Origin: Serratia microhaemolytica
GTDB lineage: Bacteria; Pseudomonadota; Gammaproteobacteria; Enterobacterales; Enterobacteriaceae
Assembly: GCF_004011885.1 (NCBI RefSeq)
Contig: NZ_SBEF01000022.1
Span: 1 to 57,161 of the forward strand
Direction of reading: 5' to 3'
DNA length: 57,161 bases
Shown here: one piece after another, positions 8,548 to 18,566 of the stretch
How positions within the stretch are numbered: position 1 is the stretch's first letter
Layout: every line of letters begins with the position of its first letter
The notes under the pieces: model-generated
Database searches by the model: none
Told to the model about the DNA's origin: nothing
The model's input: the letters and a program-made list of their open reading frames with translations, nothing else
Program-made: the position numbers and the translations under genes

Positions 8548-11270
8548 GACACCTCCTCTACCTCTTCAGTGGTTTCTTCCGTGGTTTCACTTGTCGTGAT
8601 GTCTGGTTGAACATCGCTGTTTTCGGTTGAGGTTGACACCTGTTGCATGCACTCAGCATCTGCTGTCCCTTCTTCTGTTACCTGGGCAGTGAACTGGTTG
8701 GCTTCCACACTGAGACAAATTTGGCTGATCTGTGCGCCGGCAGCCATTTTTTGCAATAACAGCAGCGAAAGTGGCGGTAGTAAGGCACCATCAATGATCG
8801 ACTCCAGCATTCGCGCGCCATTCTCTGCGCGTGTGGTGCGTTGCAGGATCTCTTCAATCACGGTCGCTTCAATCACCACTTCAGCATTGAAGCGTTGGCG
8901 CAGTACGTTCTCCAAACGCGCCAGTTTGCTTTCAATAATGGTTTTCAGCGTCTCTTTACCCAGCGGCAGGTAGGGAACCACTTCCATTCTCGCCAGTAAG
9001 GCTGGTTTGAAGAAGGCTGCCAGCTCTGGGTAAAGCAATTCGTTGAGCAATTCCGGTTGTTCACTGTGGTCAACAATGGTTTGGTAACCAAGGTTGGAGG
9101 TGAGGAAGAACACCACATTTTTGCAGTCAATAATGCGCCCTTCTCCGTCGGCTAACTCGCCTTTGTCGAAAGCTTGATAGAACAAATTGAGCACATCAGG
9201 ATGCGCTTTTTCTACTTCATCCAGCAGAACCACGGAATACGGTTTTTGTCGGATCGCTTCAGTTAATACTCCGCCTTCACCATAACCGACGTAGCCAGGT
9301 GGTGAACCAATCAGGCGTGAGACAGTGTGTTTTTCCTGAAACTCTGACATGTTAATGGTGGTTAGGTACTGGCGGCCACCATATAGCAACTCGGCAATCT
9401 GTAGCACCGTTTCAGTTTTACCTACCCCGCTCGGGCCTACCAGCAGGAAGGCGCCCATTGGGCGACCAGGGCGACGTAGATCTGCACGTGCGGTCAATAG
9501 GTGTTGGTGCAGGCAGTGGATTGCCACATCCTGCCCTTTGATTTGTTGGCCAAGGAAGCTGGGTAGCTCAGTGACTACTGAGAGTTCACTTTGCGATAAC
9601 CGATTTAATGGTACGCCAGTCCACTCAGCGATGACAGCAGCGATCTGTTGCTTGTTAACATGAGGTGAGACCAGCGTTTGCTGCTGTTGCAGTTGTGCCA
9701 GTTCTGCACTCAGGGTTGCCAGTTCAGCCTGCTGTTCAGCAGTCACGTCTGCTGTTGGTGCCAAGATTTCGGCTCTGAGTGCAATGATCTGCTGCACACG
9801 CTGCTGTTGCGTTTGCCAGCCTTCCATTAATGCATTCAACTGCTGTTCAATCGCTTCGCGCTGCTGCTGTAATAACACTAAGCGCTCATCGGGTTGGCCA
9901 AGGCTGAGCCGCTGTTCGCGTTGTAACAGTTCGATTTCCATCGCCTGTTGATGCAGCGCTGTTTTCAAGGCGGATACTTGGCGCGGTGGTGCAGTTAAGT
10001 TAATCGCTACGCGTGCTGCGGCGGTATCGAGTACGTCAATCGCTTTGTCTGGTAATTGGCGGCCTGAGAGGTAACGATCACTGAGCACTGATGCGGCTTG
10101 CAGTGCTTCATCGTCGATCAGTACGCCATGCGCCTGTTCATAAATAACGCGCAACCCGCGCAGGATCACGGTCGCCTCTTCGGCACTCGGTTCTGAGACT
10201 TTTACCAGTTGGAAACGGCGTGAGAGGGCGGCATCTTTCTCAAAATACTTTTTATATTCCGCCCAGGTGGTCGCTGCGATGGTTTTCAGTTCACCTCGTG
10301 CTAAGGCGGGTTTCAGTAAGTTTGAGATATCCAACCCACCTTGCTGATTGCCAGCACCGATCAGGGTGTGTGCTTCATCAATGAATAGGATGATTGGGCG
10401 ATCTGATTGGGCGATTTCAGCCATGATGCCCTTAAAGCGCTTTTCAAATTCGCCTTTGACTGCTGCACCGGCTTGTAATGCACCAAGATCCAGTGTCATC
10501 AGCTCGCTGTTTTTCAGTTTGTCGGGTACTTGGTCTTCGATGATGCGCAGTGCCAGCCCTTCAATCAGCGCACTTTTACCTACCCCGGCTTCACCCACCA
10601 CAATCGGGTTGTTTTTGCGCCGACGGCAGAGAATGTCGATCATCAGGTCGATCTCTTCGTCACGGCATAACACCGGATCCAGCTCGCCTTTGCGTGCTTG
10701 TTCGGTCATGTTACTGGCATAACGGTTGAGCAGGCTATCACCGTCGACAACATCGGTTTTTCCGGCGGTTCCATTGTTTTTTTCACTGATGGGGACTTCG
10801 GCTGAATCAGTTGTCCAACTGTTAAAGTTTTGCCGCAACAATTCGCGGTTGATCGGTGACAACAGTTTGCAGGCAGTCGGTGTTAGGTAGCGCATTGGGC
10901 TCATCAGTAGCGTTAGTAGCATTACGCCACTGCGTAGCTGACTGTGCGACATTTCTGTTGATGCTAATAACCAGCTATCCTGCAACCACTCTACCAGCAA
11001 GGGTGAAAAACTGGGGTAGGCCTGCGTTACTGTGGAATAGCTGGCAATACGCTGATCAAGTTGTCCTTTTAAGGCATCACTGTCGATGGCTGCTTGATTT
11101 AAAATCAGGCGAACATCGCTTAATGGTGTTGAAATCATTTGCATCAATACTTGTGAGACGGTGATTTCTGCCTCTTGAACATTGACGCAGTGTGCGGCCG
11201 CCGCTTCCAGTGCATGACGTGCAATCGGGTTTAGGCGGTTTACCAATGTGGGTAAGTCAATCTGGATCAT
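8544..11270 (-). CDS. tssH: T6SS sheath-recycling ATPase TssH (ClpV)
   Basis: ClpV is a ClpB-like hexameric unfoldase in the cytoplasm that disassembles contracted TssB/TssC sheaths. It has 908 residues with an N-terminal Clp-type domain (about 1-160). The first AAA+ domain has P-loop GEAGVGKS at 226-233 and FIDEAH. A coiled middle region (about 450-560) follows, then the second AAA+ domain with GPSGVGKT near 613 and [14 protein letters not shown]. The last about 45 residues form an acidic, Thr/Glu-rich tail ([17 protein letters not shown]) that is unusual for the family. It overlaps vasH by 4 bp. Confidence 0.95.
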   Translation of the reverse strand: MIQIDLPTLVNRLNPIARHALEAAAAHCVNVQEAEITVSQVLMQMISTPLSDVRLILNQAAIDSDALKGQLDQRIASYSTVTQAYPSFSPLLVEWLQDSWLLASTEMSHSQLRSGVMLLTLLMSPMRYLTPTACKLLSPINRELLRQNFNSWTTDSAEVPISEKNNGTAGKTDVVDGDSLLNRYASNMTEQARKGELDPVLCRDEEIDLMIDILCRRRKNNPIVVGEAGVGKSALIEGLALRIIEDQVPDKLKNSELMTLDLGALQAGAAVKGEFEKRFKGIMAEIAQSDRPIILFIDEAHTLIGAGNQQGGLDISNLLKPALARGELKTIAATTWAEYKKYFEKDAALSRRFQLVKVSEPSAEEATVILRGLRVIYEQAHGVLIDDEALQAASVLSDRYLSGRQLPDKAIDVLDTAAARVAINLTAPPRQVSALKTALHQQAMEIELLQREQRLSLGQPDERLVLLQQQREAIEQQLNALMEGWQTQQQRVQQIIALRAEILAPTADVTAEQQAELATLSAELAQLQQQQTLVSPHVNKQQIAAVIAEWTGVPLNRLSQSELSVVTELPSFLGQQIKGQDVAIHCLHQHLLTARADLRRPGRPMGAFLLVGPSGVGKTETVLQIAELLYGGRQYLTTINMSEFQEKHTVSRLIGSPPGYVGYGEGGVLTEAIRQKPYSVVLLDEVEKAHPDVLNLFYQAFDKGELADGEGRIIDCKNVVFFLTSNLGYQTIVDHSEQPELLNELLYPELAAFFKPALLARMEVVPYLPLGKETLKTIIESKLARLENVLRQRFNAEVVIEATVIEEILQRTTRAENGARMLESIIDGALLPPLSLLLLQKMAAGAQISQICLSVEANQFTAQVTEEGTADAECMQQVSTSTENSDVQPDITTSETTEETTEEVEEVS

Positions 11271-11279
11271 TTCTGCTTC

Positions 11280-12047
11280 CTAGCTCAATAAATTGTTTAG
11301 TTGTTTTAGGATGTCCTGGGTCTGAGTGTGCAGTTGGAAGAAGTAGAACAGATAAATCACTACCAACAAACTGGCACTACCCAACAAAATTTTCTTGATT
11401 GTAATGCGGTTAGTTAACTTGTAAGGCTGTACTGACTGGCTTTGCGTCCGGTGCAGTGTTGTCGCAGGAACCTCACCACGTAACTGTTGCAACTGTTGAT
11501 GCAGACGACGGAATAATTTTTCAAAATCATCATTGTATTGCATCGTCACTTTATAACGACCACGGTAGCCGAGGCAGAAGCAGAGATAGATAAACTCCAG
11601 TAAATCCTGGTAGCGTTTAGCCTCACCCAGTAATCGTTCCAGTAGTACGAATACTTTTTCTCCACCCCAGGTTTCATTGTGAAAATGCACCAGCAGTGAT
11701 TGCTGTAACCAGTCGTTCTGGGTGTTCCAGCCATAACCAAGGGCGGTTTCATCAATAAAGGTGCATAGGACGTAGCGGAATGAGACGATCGCACCAGGTT
11801 CATAACCTTTGGTTTGTAAAAACTGCTCGATAGCGCGGATGTCCGCCACCACCTGCTGATAAAGGTGGGGTGGTAACGGTTGATTTTCCATGTCTTTTAG
11901 CCGTAGCACCATGCCAAGCAGCGGAGTAGCCGCATCCACCATCGGGTTGAGGCTCTCGCCGCGTAGCGGTAACTGATACTGCCTCTGTGCCAGGTTGTTC
12001 TCTGGTTTCAGAAACAGGGCATTGTCGGTTGCGGCATCAACACTCAT
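11280..12047 (-). CDS. tssL: T6SS membrane complex protein TssL (DotU)
   Basis: TssL is the DotU-like inner-membrane partner of TssM. The 255-residue protein has a cytoplasmic DotU domain, with conserved ALGYGWNTQNDWLQQSLLVH and HNETWGGEKVF at about 98-130 and a FIYLCFCLGYRGRY segment. A C-terminal tail anchor follows (LLGSASLLVVIYLFYFFQ, about 225-242). There is no OmpA-like peptidoglycan-binding extension, so cell-wall anchoring would need another protein. It overlaps tssK by 4 bp and is followed 9 bp later by tssH. Confidence 0.95.
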   Translation of the reverse strand: MSVDAATDNALFLKPENNLAQRQYQLPLRGESLNPMVDAATPLLGMVLRLKDMENQPLPPHLYQQVVADIRAIEQFLQTKGYEPGAIVSFRYVLCTFIDETALGYGWNTQNDWLQQSLLVHFHNETWGGEKVFVLLERLLGEAKRYQDLLEFIYLCFCLGYRGRYKVTMQYNDDFEKLFRRLHQQLQQLRGEVPATTLHRTQSQSVQPYKLTNRITIKKILLGSASLLVVIYLFYFFQLHTQTQDILKQLNNLLS

Positions 12048-13393
12048 GTACTACTCCTGATGGCCCAGAATTGCATGTCGAGTTCAGGGAATTCGCCAGA
12101 AACGTGGATGGCGATTGAGTTGCCCTGTTGGATTTCTTTCCATGCTGCGGATTTCAGATCAAGCCCAAAATAGACATAGCCTGAATGGTAAGGCAATTGG
12201 CGTGGTGCCGCTGAGAGCGAAACCAGTGTTACACCTGGTAACTGTACACTGACCAGATCACGGATCCGATCCAGTGTGGTGATTTTGGTTTGCTGGCTAA
12301 ACTGTTTGCGCAACTGTTCTTGTGGGATCTGCGCCGAAACTGCCAGTACAAATTCAGCACTGCGTAGCAGTTCACGATCGTTAACAGTAGCAACACGGAC
12401 ACCATTGGCATGTGGTTGTAGCGGCAACGATACTGCGCGTGGTGTCAATACGGTGCTCAACGCACGGCGCATAATTGACAACACCGGCTGGAAGGTGTCG
12501 GTCAGGTTGTTGTGCTGATATTTGGGGAAAGTGCCGGCAAGGCGTGAACCATCAGTGAAGGTGCGTAGTTCACCACAAGCCTGGATCAACAGACGATAAA
12601 AATCTTCTGGGTGAATAATCGACTGTTCTGCCAGATGGCTGAACAGTGGCTGTATGCGGTTAAACACTTGTAGCATCATAAATTCAGCCACATCAGCAAT
12701 ACCTTGCTGGCCAGGTGAACCGATACGGTTTGCCAGTACGTCAGAACGTTCGATCAGTGTATGTTGCGCTTCATCAATAAAGTTTTTTAATACCGTGGAT
12801 GCGGTGGTTGTCATGCAGGTTGGGATAAAGTCATCATCCAGTACCAGCGCGCCGTCAGGCGTTTTCTCTTTGATGCGGCACAGTGGTAAGGTTGTGTAGG
12901 CACTGAGATCGTCTGAACCTTGCATCAGTCGTGGGGTTAACTGTGCCAGTAAGAGTTGGCAAGAGTCACCGCCTTGAGTGTGTACATCAAAAACATCTTG
13001 TAAATTTTCCCGATAACGTACTGAGGTGGCACTCTGGGCACGTTCACTGGTGATTTCATTAATACCATCATTTTGCACTGGCAACGCCAGGAAGATATTA
13101 CGGCTGTTGGCATCACTGAACTTAACCACATCTAGCGGTTTTGGTGAGTAATCTTGATGGGGAATATCAAATACTGTGCCATCAGGCATACAGCCACTGG
13201 CTGCACTCAACCCGATTCGCCCTAGTTTCAATAGATCCTGGTTTATCAGCAGGCTACTAAAGCCATAGCTATAGCCCTGTAGCGAACTGATGCGGCGATG
13301 TAGTTGATAATCATTGTGTTTTTGTTGCTGTTGGAAATGTTGTGCTCTGGTGAATAAGCCTTCGTGCCAAATTACTCTATTTTTTATAGACAT
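12044..13393 (-). CDS. tssK: T6SS baseplate protein TssK
   Basis: TssK is the cytoplasmic adaptor that links the baseplate to the TssL/TssM membrane complex. It has 449 residues, the family length, with the hallmark start NRVIWHEGLFTRAQHFQQQ and a C-terminal QLPYHSGYVYFGLDL segment typical of the receptor-binding-protein-like end. The ATG at 13393 lies 2 bp after the tssJ stop, and the gene overlaps tssL by 4 bp, indicating tight co-translation of the membrane and baseplate genes. Confidence 0.95.
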   Translation of the reverse strand: MSIKNRVIWHEGLFTRAQHFQQQQKHNDYQLHRRISSLQGYSYGFSSLLINQDLLKLGRIGLSAASGCMPDGTVFDIPHQDYSPKPLDVVKFSDANSRNIFLALPVQNDGINEITSERAQSATSVRYRENLQDVFDVHTQGGDSCQLLLAQLTPRLMQGSDDLSAYTTLPLCRIKEKTPDGALVLDDDFIPTCMTTTASTVLKNFIDEAQHTLIERSDVLANRIGSPGQQGIADVAEFMMLQVFNRIQPLFSHLAEQSIIHPEDFYRLLIQACGELRTFTDGSRLAGTFPKYQHNNLTDTFQPVLSIMRRALSTVLTPRAVSLPLQPHANGVRVATVNDRELLRSAEFVLAVSAQIPQEQLRKQFSQQTKITTLDRIRDLVSVQLPGVTLVSLSAAPRQLPYHSGYVYFGLDLKSAAWKEIQQGNSIAIHVSGEFPELDMQFWAIRSST

Positions 13394-13395
13394 AG

Positions 13396-13938
13396 TTATT
13401 CCTCCTCTTTCCTTAAGTCAATTTCATTTGATCTTACATGGACAAGCACATGGTAGTTGTGGCCTACCCCATTAATTTTGATTATCTTTTTCCACTCGCT
13501 GCGATTGGCGTCGGCATAGTAGGCGACGACGCCCAAATAACGCGCTTTCTCTTCCAGTTTCACGCTGGATAGCGGTTTATATTGGTCAGGTAACAGGGTG
13601 TATTCTTGATGATCAATGTAATTTTTGCCCAGCGTCTTCTCTAATGCATCGCTGCTCAGTTGGTCATAATCTGCGGCCAGTAACTTGGAGTCCTCTTTCA
13701 GGTAGACCACTGCAATCGAGGTGGGCGAGGCTTCGCCCTTCTCGTTCGGGTTGATGTCCGGCTCAGTCAGCAATGTCATTTGAATTGTTGAAGGTTGTTC
13801 AGCATCTCCCCCCACTTTGGTGCTTGGGTCCATGATCACTTTACCGACCTTCTTGGTCGCCTCCCAGGCACCACAACCAGACAACAGAAACACCGAGCAG
13901 ATGGCAGAGATCAACAGGATGTTTTTACCCGTTCTCAT
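13396..13938 (-). CDS. tssJ: T6SS outer-membrane lipoprotein TssJ
   Basis: TssJ is the outer-membrane lipoprotein that anchors the periplasmic part of TssM. It has 180 residues with a lipoprotein signal (MRTGKNILLISAICSVFL) and lipobox LSGC, giving the acylated cysteine at about residue 22. The mature part is the beta-sandwich type (TIQMTLLTEPDINPNEKGEA, SPTSIAVVYLKEDSKLLAAD), with the loop that binds TssM. It overlaps tagH by 4 bp and precedes tssK by 2 bp. Confidence 0.95.
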   Translation of the reverse strand: MRTGKNILLISAICSVFLLSGCGAWEATKKVGKVIMDPSTKVGGDAEQPSTIQMTLLTEPDINPNEKGEASPTSIAVVYLKEDSKLLAADYDQLSSDALEKTLGKNYIDHQEYTLLPDQYKPLSSVKLEEKARYLGVVAYYADANRSEWKKIIKINGVGHNYHVLVHVRSNEIDLRKEEE

Positions 13939-15242
13939 TGCTCACTATCCTTCATGCCTTGCCGCAATGCTTGGTCGTATGCCTGCTCATACACTTCACC
14001 AAACAGCTTCTCGAAACCCTGCTGTCTGCTGGAAGAGAGTTCCTGGTAATAGTTTTTGTACATTTCCCACGCCCAGGCTGGATCTCGCTCTTGGCGATCA
14101 TGGCTACGCAGATACTGTGTAAAGCGTGTCATTAAGCGGTCCGGCGAGAATGCGTCCAGCATGGTGTCGAGCGCTTTGGTGATCGCTTGTTGGTTAGCCT
14201 GATAGTGCAAGCGCAAATTGTGCAGGCTTTCAGCAACAGAGGCTGGCGCCGAGAGGTGAACTGGGCTTTTTTGATCAGCAAATAGCAATCTGAGCGTGGT
14301 GTCATAATCCATATTTAACCGCAGTGGATTATCCTCGATTGGGCGCAGGTGCTTATCTCTTAAGCCATTTTGGCTACGTTGTAGTGCCAGTAGGCCAACA
14401 ATCGCCGCTTTTAGTGTTTTGCCGATCTCTTCAAGAAAATCGTTGGCTTCCTGGCTATTCACCAGTGGCAGTTGCGCTCCCAGCCCTCGCATCAGAGGGG
14501 TAATAGCAACATGACGTTGCGAAATATCGTCATGCCCTGCCTGATGATGACCGGAAAGCAGCGAGCTGATTTGTGGCAGTTCCATAAATTCCTGATCCAT
14601 AATGCGCCCCTGACCGTCATCAGAGAATGGCGAAGAGAACAGCGGGTTGCTGTAACGATCCTGTTGCAATGCTTGTTCAAGCCCTGATGCGCTGGCAAAT
14701 GGATCGCGCGTGGTGAGGCTTTCTGTTTCCAGTACGCGTAATGGGTCATTGCTAAAGCTGTTAGCAACGGTTTCTGCCTGTTGACCATACTGTGGTGCAT
14801 AGCTACGTGTTTTCACCGCAGCAGTGTCGATCATCGATTCAAGCGGATTGCTGTAGCTCGATACCAATGATTCTGGCGAAACCAGCAGTGGATCACTCAT
14901 ATCGGATCCGGCACGCCCGATGTGACTTTTGATACGTAATTCACCCAAGGTGATTTCATCACCCTGCTGAATGCGCACCGAGCCGGATCGTACTGTGAGG
15001 GTAGATTGATTGATCGACACTTGACCATTTAATACCCGTAGACAAAATGCACCATCACGCCATTCAACCGCGAATTGAGAAGGGCTGATCTTGCCGTGCT
15101 GATCCTGAATCGACCAATGGTGGCTGTCGTCACTACCTACCACACCACCTTGGGTATCAAATAGGCTGCTGGCTTGTTTCCCACTTGCGAGCTTCTCGCT
15201 GTTTATGACTCGCAGTGACAATGCTGATTGTTGTTTATCCAT
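13935..15242 (-). CDS. tagH: T6SS FHA-domain protein with degenerate FHA motif
   Basis: An Fha-type (TagH/VasC) accessory protein of 435 residues. The N-terminal 110 residues have the FHA fold pattern, but the usual phosphothreonine-binding residues look replaced. The G-R pair reads GSDD, the S-x-x-H reads SPSQ, and the asparagine-glycine after the last strand is missing. The C-terminal half is the conserved T6SS Fha region (LGAQLPLVNSQEANDFLEEI, then LRLNMDYDTTLRLLFADQKS). No PpkA kinase or PppA phosphatase gene is in the cluster, which agrees with loss of phospho-control. It overlaps tssJ by 4 bp. Confidence 0.85.
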   Translation of the reverse strand: MDKQQSALSLRVINSEKLASGKQASSLFDTQGGVVGSDDSHHWSIQDQHGKISPSQFAVEWRDGAFCLRVLNGQVSINQSTLTVRSGSVRIQQGDEITLGELRIKSHIGRAGSDMSDPLLVSPESLVSSYSNPLESMIDTAAVKTRSYAPQYGQQAETVANSFSNDPLRVLETESLTTRDPFASASGLEQALQQDRYSNPLFSSPFSDDGQGRIMDQEFMELPQISSLLSGHHQAGHDDISQRHVAITPLMRGLGAQLPLVNSQEANDFLEEIGKTLKAAIVGLLALQRSQNGLRDKHLRPIEDNPLRLNMDYDTTLRLLFADQKSPVHLSAPASVAESLHNLRLHYQANQQAITKALDTMLDAFSPDRLMTRFTQYLRSHDRQERDPAWAWEMYKNYYQELSSSRQQGFEKLFGEVYEQAYDQALRQGMKDSEQ

Positions 15243-15260
15243 GATCTCTGTTCCCGATGC

Positions 15261-16313
15261 TTATTCCATAACACGAATAGTGACGTAGGGGCGTTCTGCC
15301 GGTTCACCGATAAAACTGGTCCAACCTAATAGGCTGTTCTCTCGCTGCCCTAGCACCATTCCGCCAACTTGCTTTGCTGCCAAACCCAGGCGTAGATCCC
15401 AGGCAAACTGATCACGCATGGTAAAGGCAACAAACATCACCAGTGGTGCATAGTTGGCACCGTTAGGTAAAAATGATAAAAATTGCTCGCGTGTCAGATT
15501 GTCAAGGCAGAGCAAAAACTTTCCACTGCAATCATCAACCCGTTCGCCAAGCGTGAAATTAACGCCTAACACCGATTTTTTTTGGTATCTTTTGCCCCGC
15601 AAACGAACTCTGCTGCCCAAACGGTTTTGCTGTTCGGGAATAATTTTCACTCTGCGGTACTGCCAATTGTGCAGTGAGACTTCAGATAGGTTGAAGCAGT
15701 GTGAAATAAGACTGCAGATCACTTCTGGCGAGCGTCCTGGGCTGGCCAGTAAACCCGCATAGGCCAACATTTTGCCATGATTGATCTGCAGGTTTTTACG
15801 TACTACCTCGCTGCCTAAACCTACTAAGGCATACATCCGTTGCGAAAAGGCATCATTGCCGCCATGTTCGAAACAGATGTAGTAACGGTATTTGCGCCAA
15901 ATCTGATGCAACAACACCAGTAATCGGTGGTTAAATACATTAAGAAAATCAGTTAACCGGTCTTCATTTTGTGCCTCTTCCCAGGCTAACGAGTCCAAGT
16001 AGTAACCTGGCAATGGTGACTGGCTACCATGCAGGCCAAGAAAAGAGACTTCCAGTTCAAATTGTTCACGCTCGGAAACTTTTACCCCAATCACATCGCG
16101 CGTGGGGAAGGCCAAGCTTGCACTCGATTTAAAGCGAATTGTTTCTTCAGACGGAACTGTGGCATTGGTAATGCTCTGCCGCTTGTGCGCCATTTTATTA
16201 AGCAGTTCAACTAATTGATAAAAGCTGAACCGCGAAATATCCAGCATCTGCTGCTTCGGCGCACCTGTAACGCGCCTTACATCAACGCATGTTGTCCTGT
16301 CTGTACCGGCCAT
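15261..16313 (-). CDS. tssG: T6SS baseplate protein TssG
   Basis: TssG forms the baseplate wedge with TssE and TssF. The frame can start at 16322, but AGGA then touches the ATG. The ATG at 16313 (MAGTDRTTCVDV) has the same AGGA at 9 nt and gives the usual TssG start of about 350 residues. The family signatures FSFYQLVELLNKMA, FKSSASLAFPTRDV and FLGLHGSQSPLPGYYLD are all present. The 5' end lies inside the 3' end of tssF (overlap of about 37 bp), typical for this gene pair. Confidence 0.92.
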   Translation of the reverse strand: MAGTDRTTCVDVRRVTGAPKQQMLDISRFSFYQLVELLNKMAHKRQSITNATVPSEETIRFKSSASLAFPTRDVIGVKVSEREQFELEVSFLGLHGSQSPLPGYYLDSLAWEEAQNEDRLTDFLNVFNHRLLVLLHQIWRKYRYYICFEHGGNDAFSQRMYALVGLGSEVVRKNLQINHGKMLAYAGLLASPGRSPEVICSLISHCFNLSEVSLHNWQYRRVKIIPEQQNRLGSRVRLRGKRYQKKSVLGVNFTLGERVDDCSGKFLLCLDNLTREQFLSFLPNGANYAPLVMFVAFTMRDQFAWDLRLGLAAKQVGGMVLGQRENSLLGWTSFIGEPAERPYVTIRVME

Positions 16314-18121
16314 TCGTAACATTCCTGATTATCAAGATTAACAACTTTGAGTAGATGAAATGCATTCACACTGGCGTATAGAGAAAAGAAGTGCGCCAAT
16401 ACGGTGCTGAACAGATACAATTCACCTTCAGAGCTGAAGGCGCTCTGCTCCAACCAAAGCGTGGTTTGTAGCCCCCTGACGGGTAGACCACGGAATAACC
16501 TGTCAATTGGCTTAGTTTCAACACGCTGAATGGCATCCAGTCTTCTTTGCGAGGCACGCGCCGACTGCCGGTTATAAATACTGGGAAAGTCGTAGGTATG
16601 AATAATCTGCTTTAATGCATCTTTATCCAGCAATGACATGTAGTTCAATGACATGTTTGAAAGCAGCGACCAATGCAGTGTACCGTCCAATACCGGATAG
16701 AGTGGTACTGAAGGCCGAGTGATATTGCTAAATGTGGCAAATGCCGGGCTCTCTGAAGTGGGGTGACTGATGTCGCCAACACTCAATGACAGTGGTAACT
16801 CTCGGTTAGTACAGGTTAAAGAGACAGAAACATTCTCTTCGGTCAGTGCCACTTTTGATTCATCACTGCGAACAAATGAGAGATAGTGCTCAAATCCTTT
16901 GCGAAACAGTGAGTTTTTTACCCGCAGGCGATAATAGAGCGTTGGTTCCTCTTGTGCCTGTTCAATCTGGTGATGAAAGCTTTCAAACGCCGGGTAGGAT
17001 CTGACCTCCCCTCGCCCACGTCCGAGTATGCTCTTTTTCTTGGTTTGCGGTTCCTCATCTTCGTCATCAAGCCAACTGATAACACGATCAACCGAGAAAA
17101 TATCATAGCGATAAGGGAACTGATAACTGGCAGAGAGTGGATACTCAGTGCGTGTACCATCTACGACAATCGCTTCGCTATCATGCTGGAACAGATTGAC
17201 GGCGGGTGTACAGTTTAGCCTTAGCGTGGTTGAGCGTATTTTTACCTCTGAGGGTAACGGCTGAGAAAAATATAGACGCAGCGAGAACTCACTGGTATTT
17301 AACTCGGCAGGTAGGTCGCCAATACCGGTGACATCAAAAAACAGGAAGCCTTCCTGAAAACAGAAATACTCCTGCAAAATACGGTAGCCGACATACGCGT
17401 TTTTCGGATAAGGCAGCAGCGCATCGTCACGCTCAAAGCCGACAGGAACAAAGTCAAATTCCGGCATTGGGATCGTGATGTCGTTAACAATCAGTTCAGC
17501 CTGCTCAAAATAGTGACAGATCCAGAAGTAGAGCTGGGTACTGGTGTAACTGTCTTCACCCAGGTAAAAGCGCAGTTTGCCAAGCTGTAATTCAGACAGG
17601 TTCAATTGCGCTTTGGCGCGAAAGTCAACGGTCAGTATCCCCTGTTTGTTGCTGTTGTTTACCGAAATGTCACGGATAACCATGGGAAACAGCCAGAGAT
17701 CACGACACAAGGTAAAGGTACATTGTGGATCAACGTAATTCTTGTCATCTTTGTACTCCTCACGCTCTTTCGGGCGGATAAGCGGAATACTTTTTACCTC
17801 AACGCCGCGTTTTACCAGCGTCGCCTCGGTGATCACACTGTCATTAACGGTATATTCGATCACGGTCATGCTGGGAACGGGGCGCAGGTAGTTTGGCCAT
17901 AGCATATTCAGCAGGCCATGCGTCAGTTCCGGGAAGTGATCATCTATCTTTTCGCGCAGATTGCCAGTCAGAAAAGCAAATCCCTCCAACAGACGTTCAA
18001 CATCCGGATCAGAACCCTTCTCTGATAAAAAAGAAATTAGATGTGGCCGTTCGCTTGCTGCATCACGCCCCAATTGTCGGAGGTAATCCAGTTCATCCCG
18101 GAAATACTTTTCAAATGACAT
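16277..18121 (-). CDS. tssF: T6SS baseplate protein TssF
   Basis: TssF is the large wedge protein of the T6SS baseplate. It has 614 residues, normal length, with the conserved start MSFEKYFRDELDYLRQLG, the ERPHLISFLSEKGSDPDVER and RLLEGFAFLTGNLREKIDD blocks, and HGLLNMLWPNYLRPVPSM. The C-terminus carries LYLFSTVLAHFFSLYASVNA. Its ATG overlaps the tssE stop by one base (TAATG), so both are likely made together. Confidence 0.95.
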   Translation of the reverse strand: MSFEKYFRDELDYLRQLGRDAASERPHLISFLSEKGSDPDVERLLEGFAFLTGNLREKIDDHFPELTHGLLNMLWPNYLRPVPSMTVIEYTVNDSVITEATLVKRGVEVKSIPLIRPKEREEYKDDKNYVDPQCTFTLCRDLWLFPMVIRDISVNNSNKQGILTVDFRAKAQLNLSELQLGKLRFYLGEDSYTSTQLYFWICHYFEQAELIVNDITIPMPEFDFVPVGFERDDALLPYPKNAYVGYRILQEYFCFQEGFLFFDVTGIGDLPAELNTSEFSLRLYFSQPLPSEVKIRSTTLRLNCTPAVNLFQHDSEAIVVDGTRTEYPLSASYQFPYRYDIFSVDRVISWLDDEDEEPQTKKKSILGRGRGEVRSYPAFESFHHQIEQAQEEPTLYYRLRVKNSLFRKGFEHYLSFVRSDESKVALTEENVSVSLTCTNRELPLSLSVGDISHPTSESPAFATFSNITRPSVPLYPVLDGTLHWSLLSNMSLNYMSLLDKDALKQIIHTYDFPSIYNRQSARASQRRLDAIQRVETKPIDRLFRGLPVRGLQTTLWLEQSAFSSEGELYLFSTVLAHFFSLYASVNAFHLLKVVNLDNQECYEWPVQTGQHALM

Positions 18122-18561
18122 TATGCTTCCTGGTTAAGATAGTAACGGCGGTTGTTATCCAAGTGAATATTGAACTCAACCAACTCCCCTTCATCGCCAA
18201 AATTGATGTAGGCATTGATACGAAAACCAAGTAACAGTGGATCATCATTATCTAATATCGATTCCACCGTAACGTCAGCAACTCGAGGTTCATACTCTTC
18301 AATGCAGAGCTTGATCGCCTCTTCAATACTTTTCCTGAAGTCGGTCGTCGTGGCCGTTGCATCGTTGAAATCGGTTACCCCTAAATCCACCGTCGATTCA
18401 CAAGCACCGGGGCGAGTATTGAGTACCTTATTTAGATGTCGTTTAACCGAAATCAACAACTCCTGCACTCGGCTATCAGGAGAGGAGCGTCGCTCCTTCT
18501 CCTGAATGCGCTCAAACAGGCTGGCAGAACTCCCTCTTCTCCAGGTGAGAAGTGCAGCCAT
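18121..18561 (-). CDS. tssE: T6SS baseplate protein TssE (gp25-like)
   Basis: TssE is the small gp25/GPW-like baseplate protein that starts sheath polymerisation. It has 146 residues. The conserved EEYEPRV motif of the family is present at about residues 92-98, followed by the ILDNDDPLLLGFRINAYI strand region. The N-terminus, SLFERIQEKER, is typical. It starts 5 bp after the tssC stop and ends in the TAATG overlap with tssF. Confidence 0.93.
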   Translation of the reverse strand: MAALLTWRRGSSASLFERIQEKERRSSPDSRVQELLISVKRHLNKVLNTRPGACESTVDLGVTDFNDATATTTDFRKSIEEAIKLCIEEYEPRVADVTVESILDNDDPLLLGFRINAYINFGDEGELVEFNIHLDNNRRYYLNQEA

Positions 18562-18566
18562 CTCTG

